From positions 1 to 49,282 of the forward strand of contig SUWG01000020.1 of NCBI GenBank assembly GCA_015061625.1: a stretch of 49,282 bases of DNA, read 5' to 3'. The notes beneath the pieces are model-generated. The model ran no database searches and was not told where the DNA came from. It saw nothing but the letters and a program-made list of their open reading frames with translations. How positions within the stretch are numbered: the stretch's first letter is position 1; the number at the start of each line of letters is the position of its first letter. Both the position numbers and the translations under genes were made by a program. This DNA is from Lentisphaerota bacterium. GTDB lineage: Bacteria; Verrucomicrobiota; Lentisphaeria; Victivallales; Victivallaceae. This document shows, in pieces, positions 15,167 to 22,471 of this stretch.

Positions 15167-17161
15167 TTATCGGTTTTCAGTGGGGAGCAACTCGGAAATG
15201 CCGTTGTGAGTGACCGCTTTGAAGTGTTGACCGCTTAACTCCCATGAGCCGTTTTTCAGCGGCAGACGGGTGACCAGTAATGGCGGGGGAGTTTGAGCCG
15301 TGGTGATCGGCAGGATGGAAGCGTGTTTCAACATCTCTTGAGCATCACCGGGCATTTCCGGAGCGGCGGCGGCGGTAGTTGCGCCCAGTGCGGCGGCCAG
15401 ATTTACGGCAAAAGTGTTGGTGATGTGAAACGGGTAAGCCGCATGGATTTGTATATCCGGCAAATTTTCCAGCAGGGCGAATGCGTGCCAGTGAGTAGCG
15501 GTAAAGTGCCGGATTCCCTGATTGCAGGCGGCGAAAATTTTTTGCCGCCATACCGGTAATTCATTTTCCGGAATGAATGGGGCGATGATCATGGAATCAT
15601 CCGGCAATGTTGCAGATTTTTCCTCAAATTGCTGATTGGCCCGCCGGTAGAAATCTTCCATTTTTGCCGGATGCTCCGGGAAAAAGTCGTGGTTTTGCAA
15701 AAGCGGGGTAAAGAACTCCCAGAAGTTGCGGCGCAGGGATTTGAGCATGGCGGCGGGAACGAAAAAGTTGCCGTCGATTTTTACGTTGATATTTCCGGCG
15801 GCGAAATTTTCCGGTACTCCTTCTGCAAAGACCGTTTTTACTTTGTCTGCAGACAACGGTTGTTTTTCCGCAGGGGCAAACTCCGTGGCAATATGCCAGA
15901 CCGGAGTAAGTCCGGAAATTTTTCCGCACCATGAAGCGGCGGAAAAATTCAGTTCCAGATCGACTTTGCGGCGGAATGGCGGCAAAGCTGCCGCCCGGCG
16001 GGAGAAGTCGAAACCGTTTTCCCCGATGCGGCGGATCTCGTAATTATTGGCGGCATGGAAGTTGCCGGAAATGAATACCGTTTCGCCGCTTTTGGCCCGG
16101 ATGATTTTTTCCCGGCGGTGATTTTCCATGGATGAGAGGGTGAAACTTTCTCCGTCACCGCCGGTCGGCGGCAGAACCCGCAGACGGTCGCCCAGATGGA
16201 GTGAGGAATTGACTTTGACCAGCATACCGGAGCGGATGCATTTGATCACTTCGGCGCAACGCTCCCCGAATGTGCCGTTGGTAGCGGGATCGATCAGAGT
16301 TTTCCAGTCACGTTTGAAGTAAAACCCGGTACTTTTCCGGCGGCCGGGGACGGTGCGGAAAATCGCATCGGCTTCGATTGCGGCAGCGGGATCATCGGGA
16401 TTATCCAGCAAAATCCGGTAGGCTCTGGCGGTTTTCCAGATGTAATCGGGGGTACGCAAACGGCCCTCGATTTTCAAAGAAGCGATACCGAGTTTATCCA
16501 GTTGCGTTAAAAGGGTATTACCGGCGAGATCGGCGGGAGAGAGGAACCGGGATGGTTCGCCGTTTTGCCAAAATGCTTTGCGGCAGGGTTGCTTGCAGCG
16601 GCCCCGGTTGCCGCTTTCACCGTACAGGGCATGGGAGAGCAGACACCGGCCGGAAAGCGAACAGCATAGCGACCCGTGCAGAAAAACTTCCAGTTCCAGT
16701 TGGGTGTTGCGGGCGATGAGGGTCAATTCATCCAAAGTTATCTGCCGCTCAAGGATGACCCGTTTGAAACCGAGTTTTTGAGCGACAGCCACTCCGGCGG
16801 AGTTGTGGATGCCCATTTGAGTTGAAGCGTGCAACGGCAGAGCAGGGAAGTATTCTTTGACGATGGCGGCCACGCCGGGGTCCTGCACGATGAGGGCATC
16901 TGGGGGCAGTTTATCCAATTCGAGAAGTTGTTCAAAGAGGGGGCCGAGTTCATTCTGCCAAACTAAAGTATTCAAGGTGAGGTAAACTTTTTTGCCGTTG
17001 GCACGGGAGTATTCCAGAAGTTTGCCCAGTGATTCCGGAGTAAAATTTTCGGCACGTTCTCTGGCATTGAAACGGCCCAGTCCGCAATAGACGGCATCGG
17101 CGCCGCCATCAAAGGCGGCCAGAGCCGTTTCCAGATTTCCGGCCGGAGAAAGCAATTCCAT
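15167..17161 (-). CDS. Peptidase U32-family protein
   Basis: Protein of 664 residues of the U32 collagenase-like family. Members such as RlhA and TrhP act in rRNA or tRNA hydroxylation rather than proteolysis. It begins MELLSPAGNLETALAAFDGGADAVYCG and has the family cysteine motif HGSLCCSLSGRCLLSHALYGESGNRGRCKQPCR near 181-213, which probably binds an iron-sulfur cluster. The C-terminal half is less conserved. The ATG at 17161 was chosen because the family N-terminus starts there. An upstream TTG frame would place the promoter inside the gene. The promoter and a palindrome just upstream suggest regulated expression. Confidence 0.88.
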   Translation of the reverse strand: MELLSPAGNLETALAAFDGGADAVYCGLGRFNARERAENFTPESLGKLLEYSRANGKKVYLTLNTLVWQNELGPLFEQLLELDKLPPDALIVQDPGVAAIVKEYFPALPLHASTQMGIHNSAGVAVAQKLGFKRVILERQITLDELTLIARNTQLELEVFLHGSLCCSLSGRCLLSHALYGESGNRGRCKQPCRKAFWQNGEPSRFLSPADLAGNTLLTQLDKLGIASLKIEGRLRTPDYIWKTARAYRILLDNPDDPAAAIEADAIFRTVPGRRKSTGFYFKRDWKTLIDPATNGTFGERCAEVIKCIRSGMLVKVNSSLHLGDRLRVLPPTGGDGESFTLSSMENHRREKIIRAKSGETVFISGNFHAANNYEIRRIGENGFDFSRRAAALPPFRRKVDLELNFSAASWCGKISGLTPVWHIATEFAPAEKQPLSADKVKTVFAEGVPENFAAGNINVKIDGNFFVPAAMLKSLRRNFWEFFTPLLQNHDFFPEHPAKMEDFYRRANQQFEEKSATLPDDSMIIAPFIPENELPVWRQKIFAACNQGIRHFTATHWHAFALLENLPDIQIHAAYPFHITNTFAVNLAAALGATTAAAAPEMPGDAQEMLKHASILPITTAQTPPPLLVTRLPLKNGSWELSGQHFKAVTHNGISELLPTENR

Positions 17162-17174
17162 AATATATAAAACC

Positions 17175-17213
17175 CTTATTGAATAGATTATGTCAAATAT
17201 ACTATTCAATGAG
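17175..17213. promoter_or_regulatory. Operator-like inverted repeat at the U32 promoter
   Basis: CTTATTGAATAG (17175-17186) and CTATTCAATGAG (17202-17213) match as an 11-of-12 inverted repeat with a 15-base centre that contains the -10 box. The size and placement fit a dimeric repressor site, though no regulator gene lies nearby. Confidence 0.55.
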
Positions 17214-17224
17214 GCTTTTGTCAA
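17196..17224 (-). promoter_or_regulatory. Promoter of the U32 gene
   Basis: On the minus strand TTGACA (17224-17219), 17 bases and TATATT (17201-17196). This is a consensus -35 with optimal spacing, ending 34 bases before the ATG. Confidence 0.78.
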
Positions 17225-17253
17225 GCATGAAAACGGTTATTTGCGTATCGGTA

Positions 17254-17424
17254 TCTGCCGGGGTTTTGTTTGTTTCGGCTCAACGGTAACAAACGGTAAC
17301 AAACGGTAACAAACGGTAACAAACGGATAGCCGGTGGGGTATTTCTCCGGCTTGCGTTGCTCCGTACTTATCCGTACTTATCCGTACAACTCCGTACCAA
17401 GCAGATATCGAGCGTAAGCGAGCC
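17254..17424 (+). repeat. Left arm of the large inverted repeat
   Basis: Runs from TCTGCCGGGGTTTTG to GTAAGCGAGCC and is matched, in reverse complement, by 17648-17798. It contains a 10-bp tandem array (ACGGTAACAA units at 17283, 17293, 17303 and 17313) and a TCCGTACTTA-type array near 17367-17398. The left arm is 20 bases longer because it has two extra 10-bp units. No coding frame is credible here. Confidence 0.88.
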
Positions 17425-17478
17425 ACTGACCTGCACCGGGTGTGTTGCCGGTGATTAGCCGGTGGAGCGTTTATTGGC

Positions 17479-17605
17479 TTTTACTTTACCTTGTGGGCAA
17501 TCTCTTGCCAAGTCAGCGGTCGTCAACTCGGTCGAGTACGGTCGTACACTCCCTCGTTGCCGCCTTGACTTGGCTTCGACCTTGCCTCACAATGCAAAGT
17601 AAAAG
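17479..17605. repeat. Long palindromic element, copy 3 (inner)
   Basis: About 127 bp centred near 17541. The arms CTTTTACTTTACCTTGTGGGC and GCCTCACAATGCAAAGTAAAAG pair, and further in CCAAGTCAGCGG pairs with CCGCCTTGACTTGG. The core GAGTACGGTCGTACACTC (17534-17551) matches elements 1 and 2. It lies at the centre of the larger inverted repeat, with unmatched spacers of 54 and 42 bases between the inner and outer arms. Confidence 0.82.
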
Positions 17606-17647
17606 TGCATTCGACTGCGGTCTGCGCGGTTTCCCGTAATAAAATGC

Positions 17648-17798
17648 GGCTCGCTTGTGCTCGATATGCGCCCGGTACGGATAGGTACGGATGGGTACGG
17701 ATAAGTACGGAGCAACGCAAGCCGGGAAATGCCCCTGCCGGCTATCCGTTAATTACCGTTAGTTACCGTTGAGCCGAAACAAACAAAACCCCGGCAGA
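17648..17798 (-). repeat. Right arm of the large inverted repeat
   Basis: Reverse complement of 17254-17424 with scattered substitutions and two fewer 10-bp units. The two arms enclose palindromic element 3, giving a 545-bp nested palindrome between the U32 gene and pta. Confidence 0.88.
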
Positions 17799-17811
17799 CT
17801 GCAAAAATCTA

Positions 17812-17976
17812 CCGGGGGGTACGGGGGGCGAAGCCCCCTGTCAAGGGCGCCCGCTCGGCGGGTTGCGAGGTGTCTCGCCGCTCCGATGTCGCGGCTCAAT
17901 CAGAAAGTTTGTAAATCATTACCACTTTCGGGGGTACGGGGGCGTAGCCCCTGTTAAGGGCGACAGCCCGCCCGAT
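17812..17976 (+). repeat. Paired G-rich hairpin repeat (GGGGGTACGGGGG type)
   Basis: Two related units lie at about 17812-17860 and 17932-17976. Each reads GGGGGTACGGGGG-CG-AGCCCC followed by TGT(C/T)AAGGGCG, a self-complementary G-rich block. A third hairpin follows (CCCCGGATGAAATCCGGGG, 17983-18001). These fill the space between the large inverted repeat and the end of pta, and no gene is supported. Confidence 0.75.
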
Positions 17977-18022
17977 CAAGCCCCGGATGAAATCCGGGGC
18001 GCGACACCCCGCTTTTCTTTTG

Positions 18023-18056
18023 GTTACTTTTCTTTTCCCGTGAAAAGAAAAGTAAC
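18023..18056. repeat. 15-bp hairpin abutting the pta stop codon
   Basis: GTTACTTTTCTTTTC (18023-18037) and its exact complement (18042-18056), with the loop CCGT, lie right next to the pta stop. There is no T-run after it in the pta direction, so it is not a standard intrinsic terminator, though it could stabilise the mRNA 3' end. Similar ACTTTTCTTTT/AAAAGAAAAGT hairpins occur at 7483-7518 and GCTTTCTTTT/AAAAGAAAGC at 169-192. Confidence 0.7.
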
Positions 18057-19064
18057 TCAGAGGGTTTGGCAGACGGTGATGACGATTTCGCCGTAGATGT
18101 CTTCGGCGGAGCAACCGCGGGAGAGATCGTTGAGCGGAATGGCCAGACCCTGAAGCACCGGACCGTAGGCCTGGGCGTGAGCCAGACGCTGAACGAGTTT
18201 GTAAGCGATGTTACCGGCGTTGAGATCGGGGAAGATCAGAATATTGGCGGCACCGCCCAGGGGGCTGTCCGGGGCTTTGGATTTAGCCACGGAAGGAACG
18301 ATGGCGGCATCGGCCTGGATTTCGCCGTCGCAGAGGATATCGAGGCCTTCCGCGGCGACTTTATCGGCGAATTTCTTGGAAGCCTCGGTGATTTTTTCGA
18401 GGATCTCGTTGGAAGCACTGCCTTTGGTGGAGAATGAAAGGAAAGCGACTTTCGGCTGTTTACCGATCAGGGCACGGTAGGTGGTGCTGGTGGCCATGGC
18501 GATATCGACGAGCATATCGGCATCGGGATTGGGGTTCACGCCGCAGTCGGCGAACATGAGGACATCATCACCGGCGGGGGAGGGGGAGGCCAGATCCATA
18601 ACGAAGCAGCTGCTGGCACTTTTGATACCGGGGGCGGTACCGATGCAGTGGAAAGCGGCGCGGAGCATATCGGCGGTAGAGGCGATACTTCCGGCGACGA
18701 GACCGTCAGCGAGTTTGTTTTTGCACATCATGGCGGCGAAGTAGATGCGGCTGGAAACCATGGCGAGGGCCTTTTCGGGGGTGACGCCTTTGGCTTTGCG
18801 CATTTCGTACATCTGATCGGCGAATTTTCCGAGCAGATCGCTGGCCATATAGTCAAGAGATTCAAATTTGCGTTCAGTGATACCGGCTTCGGCGCAAGCG
18901 GCGGCGATTTCGGCTTCGGTACCCAGCACGATGATTTTGGCGGCGACTTTTTCATCGATGGCCTTGTTGGCGGCGATGACGACGCGGTAATCCTGACCTT
19001 CGGGCAGGACGATGGTACGCGCCACGGAGCGGGCGCGTTCGGCGAATCTGTCAATAGCGGACAT
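18057..19064 (-). CDS. pta: Phosphate acetyltransferase
   Basis: Interconverts acetyl-CoA and acetyl phosphate in acetate formation. The 335-residue protein is the short single-domain type. It has TIVLPEGQDYRVVIAA at the N-terminus, the LADGLVAGSIASTADMLRAA block near 118-137 and the C-terminal NILIFPDLNAGNIAYKLVQRLAHAQAYGP signature. It is 23 bases after ackA on the same strand, so the two form an acetate operon that gains ATP from acetyl-CoA. Confidence 0.96.
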   Translation of the reverse strand: MSAIDRFAERARSVARTIVLPEGQDYRVVIAANKAIDEKVAAKIIVLGTEAEIAAACAEAGITERKFESLDYMASDLLGKFADQMYEMRKAKGVTPEKALAMVSSRIYFAAMMCKNKLADGLVAGSIASTADMLRAAFHCIGTAPGIKSASSCFVMDLASPSPAGDDVLMFADCGVNPNPDADMLVDIAMATSTTYRALIGKQPKVAFLSFSTKGSASNEILEKITEASKKFADKVAAEGLDILCDGEIQADAAIVPSVAKSKAPDSPLGGAANILIFPDLNAGNIAYKLVQRLAHAQAYGPVLQGLAIPLNDLSRGCSAEDIYGEIVITVCQTL

Positions 19065-19087
19065 AATTTCTTTTCCTTTATTATATA

Positions 19088-20290
19088 TTACTTATCGAAA
19101 ACGATTTTTTTGGTGGTCATGGCGATCATTTTTTCTTCATCGGTGGGCATGACGATCGCTTTGAGTGCGCTGTCAGCGGTGGAGATGACGCCTTTTTTGC
19201 CGAAACAGGCGTCATTGGCGGCGGCATCGAGTTTGACACCGATGGGGCCGAGCTGTTCGATGATGAGTTTACGGGTATTGACGGAAAATTCGCCGATACC
19301 GCCGGTGAAAACGATCGCATCGGTGTTGCCGACCATCAGGAAGTAACTGCCGATGTATTTGACGATACGGCGGACGAACATTTTGATCGCCAGAGCGGCG
19401 CGTTCATTGCCGGCAGCCGCGGCGGCTTCCATATCGCGCATATCGCCGGTACCGATACCGCCGACACCGAAAAGACCGGATTTTTTGTTGAGGATGTTAT
19501 CGACGTCACGGGGGGAGGCTCCCAACTCGATCATGCGGATAACGGCGGCGGGGTCCATATCACCGGAACGGGTTCCCATCATCAGACCTTCAAGCGGGGT
19601 AAGACCCATGGTGGTATCGACGACTTTGCCGTTTTTGACAGCGGCCATGCTGCAGCCGTTGCCGAGGTGACAGGTGATGATGTTGGTATCTTCGACTTTT
19701 TTGCCGAGGAATTCGGCGGTAGCCAGAGTCACATAGTGGTGGCTGGTGCCGTGGAAGCCGTATTTACGGATGCCGTGTTCTTTATAGTATTCATAAGGAA
19801 TGGGATAAAGATAGGCTTCGGGGGGCATGGTCTGGTGAAACTGGGTGTCGAAAACGGCGACATTGGGCACACCGGGGATGGCTTTTTCGCAGGCTTCGAT
19901 ACCGGCGAGGTTGGCAGGGTTGTGCAATGGGCCGAGGGGGAAGCACTTGCGGATGATGGCTTTGACATTTTCATCGACTTGCATGGGCAGAGTGATCTCT
20001 TCGCCGCCATGCAGCACACGGTGACCGACTGCGCCGATTTCGGAAAGGGATTTGATGACGCCGCATTCGGGATCGACGAGTTTTTTGCAGATTTCGGTGA
20101 ATGCGCCAACGTGGTCAGCGACGGGGATCTCCTGTGAGAGCTGGAAACCATCGGGGCGTTTGTAGACCAGATTGGGGTTGCTGCTGCCGAGACGCTCAAA
20201 AACGCCTTTGGCGAGAACGGCTTCATTGTCCATTTCGAACAGCGTGAATTTCATCGAGCTGCTGCCGGCATTGACGACCAAAATTTTCAT
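19088..20290 (-). CDS. ackA: Acetate kinase
   Basis: Transfers phosphate between acetyl phosphate and ADP. The protein is 400 residues, the usual length, with the N-terminal NAGSSSMKFTLFEM, the HRVLHGGE block near 88-95, FDTQFHQTMP near 146-155, YGFHGTSHHYV near 174-184 and GIGEFS near 331-336. A strong AAAGGAGG lies about 11 bases before the ATG. A TGGAAA-17-TATATT pair on the minus strand at 20372-20344 could be its promoter, though the -35 is weak. First gene of the ackA-pta unit. Confidence 0.97.
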   Translation of the reverse strand: MKILVVNAGSSSMKFTLFEMDNEAVLAKGVFERLGSSNPNLVYKRPDGFQLSQEIPVADHVGAFTEICKKLVDPECGVIKSLSEIGAVGHRVLHGGEEITLPMQVDENVKAIIRKCFPLGPLHNPANLAGIEACEKAIPGVPNVAVFDTQFHQTMPPEAYLYPIPYEYYKEHGIRKYGFHGTSHHYVTLATAEFLGKKVEDTNIITCHLGNGCSMAAVKNGKVVDTTMGLTPLEGLMMGTRSGDMDPAAVIRMIELGASPRDVDNILNKKSGLFGVGGIGTGDMRDMEAAAAAGNERAALAIKMFVRRIVKYIGSYFLMVGNTDAIVFTGGIGEFSVNTRKLIIEQLGPIGVKLDAAANDACFGKKGVISTADSALKAIVMPTDEEKMIAMTTKKIVFDK

Positions 20291-20441
20291 AACCTTGAAT
20301 CCTCCTTTAGGTGGTTGAAAAATGCATTTCTTGTAATCTGATTAATATACACCTGATTTATGTAAATTTCCACAAAATTATCTTTTTTTTGTCAAAATCC
20401 AAAAAAAATGAAAAAAAGTGGAATTTTTTGGCGAAAAAAAT

Positions 20442-20470
20442 TTGATAAATGGGGCATTGTGTGGTATAAT
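20442..20470 (+). promoter_or_regulatory. Promoter of the mraZ cluster
   Basis: TTGATA (20442-20447), 17 bases and a perfect TATAAT (20465-20470). Transcription would start near 20477, giving a leader of under 30 bases that lies inside the 10-bp repeats. Confidence 0.8.
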
Positions 20471-20504
20471 AGGAGTGAAAAGGTATAAATAGGAGCAAAT
20501 AGGA
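20471..20504 (+). promoter_or_regulatory. Four 10-bp-spaced AGG repeats, candidate MraZ operator
   Basis: AGGAG (20471), AGGTA (20481), AGGAG (20491) and AGGAA (20501) recur exactly every ten bases, each followed by an A/T-rich 5-mer. MraZ is known to bind short direct repeats with ten-base spacing upstream of its own gene. The third repeat is also the ribosome binding site of mraZ, nine bases from its ATG. Confidence 0.6.
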
Positions 20505-21014
20505 ATGCAGTCAACATCGGTAGGCAATCTTTTTCCCGGACTTTTTGTCGGGGATTACGACCATGTGCTTGATGCACAGGGGCGTGTTTCTCTGCCGAGT
20601 GACTGGCGGAGCAGGGATCAGGAAACCGAAATGGTGATGATCCCGACCAGAGACAAGGCATTGCTTTTGCTGCCGCTGGCGACATTCATGGATTTTGTGA
20701 GCAAAGCGGGGAAACTGGCGATCGCCAACCCCAAAATGCAGATGGCGTTGGCGTATCTGGGTTCGGCGTCAAGGCGTTGCCGTTGCGACAAGCAGGGGCG
20801 TATGGCACTTGACCGGGAGAAACTGGATTCGATCGGAGTAAAGAAGAATTTGAAGTTGATCGGAGCGGTTACTCATATAAGAATATGTTCACCGGAAAAT
20901 TGGCAGATCCCGTCAAATCCGGATGAGTATCTCAACGAGATCCAGCAGGTGAGCGATGGTGTTGACGGTTTGGATGCACTGGGCGGCCTGTTACAGGGGG
21001 TATTCAAAAAATGA
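20505..21014 (+). CDS. mraZ: Transcriptional regulator MraZ
   Basis: AbrB-like DNA-binding protein that represses the division and cell-wall cluster. The 169-residue protein has two SpoVT/AbrB-type halves. The first is GDYDHVLDAQGRVSLPSDWR near 16-35, and the second is RRCRCDKQGRMALDREKLDSIG near 88-109. The second half carries the usual D-x-Q-GR signature. The tail of about 30 residues is longer than in E. coli MraZ. It overlaps rsmH by four bases, and repeated AGG boxes upstream are the probable self-regulatory site. Confidence 0.93.
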   Translation: MQSTSVGNLFPGLFVGDYDHVLDAQGRVSLPSDWRSRDQETEMVMIPTRDKALLLLPLATFMDFVSKAGKLAIANPKMQMALAYLGSASRRCRCDKQGRMALDREKLDSIGVKKNLKLIGAVTHIRICSPENWQIPSNPDEYLNEIQQVSDGVDGLDALGGLLQGVFKK

Positions 21015-21961
21015 CCGGTGATGGCGGATTCAATCATATTCCGGTATTGAAAAGTGCGGTATTGGAAGCATTGGATTTTGAAGTGTCACGGCCGTTGCGC
21101 ATGATCGATGGTACGGTCGGCGGCGGCGGACACAGTGCGTTGCTGCTGGAAAAGTTCCCGCAAATGGAATTGATCGGCATCGACCGGGATGATATGGCAT
21201 TGTCGGCGGCGGGGAAACGTTTGGGTTTTGCCGGGAACCGGGTCAAACTGGTGCGCGGATGCTATGCGGATCTGGCGGCGATCGCCGTGGAAAACGGCTG
21301 GGACAGTGTCGATGGCGTGTTGCTGGATATCGGCGTGTCATCTCCGCAGCTGGATGTCGCCGAAAGGGGATTTTCGTGGCGCAATGATGCAGTGTTGGAT
21401 ATGCGGATGGATCGCCGCAGTGAATTGACCGCCGGAAGGTGGTTGAACCGGACAAGTGAAAGCGAAATGGCGAGAGTTTTCCGGGAATACGGAGAGATAA
21501 AAAAGGCCGGGGCATTGGCGAAAAAAGCGGTGGAAATGCGTGAAAACAAACCGTTCGCCATGACTTCGGATCTGGTGGCGTTGAGTGATGCCGTGCTGGG
21601 CCGGGCGAAACCGGGGCAGCTGCCGCATCCGACGCTGGTGTTCCAGGCGGTGAGGATCGCCGTCAACGATGAATTGCGCCAGTTGGAAACCGGGTTGAAA
21701 GCGGCGGTGTCGATTTTGAATCCGGGAGGAAGAGTGGCGGTGATAAGTTTTCATTCACTGGAAGACCGGATCGTGAAAAATTATTTCCGCCGGGAAAGTA
21801 TGCAGTGTATCTGTCCGCCGGGATTGCCGGTGTGTTGTTGCGGTCATAAAGCGCAGTTGAAACTGCTGACCAGAGGGGCGGTGGTCGCCACGGCGGAAGA
21901 GGTGGCGGAAAACAGCCGCAGTGCGTGCGCCAAGTTGCGCGCGGCAGAGAAAACAGAATAA
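21011..21961 (+). CDS. rsmH: 16S rRNA m4C1402 methyltransferase
   Basis: Methylates N4 of C1402 in 16S rRNA. The 316-residue protein carries DGTVGGGGHSALLLEKFP for SAM binding near residues 33-50, GIDRDD near 55-60, LLDIGVSSPQLD near 101-112 and the conserved VISFHSLEDRIVKNYFR near 243-259. It starts in the ATGA overlap with mraZ, so it is translationally coupled. Its place after mraZ is the standard dcw-cluster order. Confidence 0.96.
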   Translation: MTGDGGFNHIPVLKSAVLEALDFEVSRPLRMIDGTVGGGGHSALLLEKFPQMELIGIDRDDMALSAAGKRLGFAGNRVKLVRGCYADLAAIAVENGWDSVDGVLLDIGVSSPQLDVAERGFSWRNDAVLDMRMDRRSELTAGRWLNRTSESEMARVFREYGEIKKAGALAKKAVEMRENKPFAMTSDLVALSDAVLGRAKPGQLPHPTLVFQAVRIAVNDELRQLETGLKAAVSILNPGGRVAVISFHSLEDRIVKNYFRRESMQCICPPGLPVCCCGHKAQLKLLTRGAVVATAEEVAENSRSACAKLRAAEKTE

Positions 21962-22006
21962 AAAGTATTATAATCATAAATAAAAGAAGCAAGGAAAAAG
22001 AGAAGT

Positions 22007-22468
22007 ATGAATATCCAGCCGGGAAGTTCAGGTACTCGGAAAAAAACGGGTCGCCGCACCAGCGATCATGGTGGCGGATTCGATGCTTTGTGCGGTCTGT
22101 TTGCCAGCATCGGTCAGGTAGCATTGATCATTATTCTTTTCGGAGCTCTTTTTTACACTTATATCAAACTTGATCAGGAGATCAACGGCGCAGATGCCGA
22201 GATCCGCCGCATCAATGAAGAGTGTGCTTCTGTGGAGCGTGAAATCGCAATGCTCAAAAACCGGCGTGATGATTGCAGTACCTTACTTTATATCCAGCAG
22301 CAGATTGCCAGATTTGACCTGGGGTTGAAGTATGTCACCCAGGAACAGCAGCAGGATATCCATTTGTACAGCAACGCCCAGTTGGCGCAGATGCGCCGTT
22401 ACCGGATGACATCCGGTCAGGTGGCCATGGATAACAACCGGAGAAATCCGCAAGCAGAGATCCGGTAA
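22007..22468 (+). CDS. ftsL: FtsL-like division protein
   Basis: Small bitopic protein of 153 residues. The N-terminal 35 residues are basic and cytoplasmic. One membrane segment (about residues 37-52, VALIIILFGALFYTYI) follows, then a helical coiled-coil region (EINGADAEIRRINEECASVEREIAMLKN). FtsL links FtsB and FtsQ to the FtsW/FtsI synthase. FtsL is poorly conserved, so the call rests on topology and position between rsmH and the PBP gene. AAGGAAAAAG lies upstream of the ATG. Confidence 0.72.
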   Translation: MNIQPGSSGTRKKTGRRTSDHGGGFDALCGLFASIGQVALIIILFGALFYTYIKLDQEINGADAEIRRINEECASVEREIAMLKNRRDDCSTLLYIQQQIARFDLGLKYVTQEQQQDIHLYSNAQLAQMRRYRMTSGQVAMDNNRRNPQAEIR

Positions 22469-22471
22469 GCG

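Noticed and set aside
18023..18056. An intrinsic terminator for pta
   Set aside because: The hairpin is strong, but no T-run follows it in the pta direction.
17442..18114. Short open frames inside the inverted repeat and G-rich repeats
   Set aside because: They follow repeat structure, lack ribosome sites and show no conserved protein pattern.
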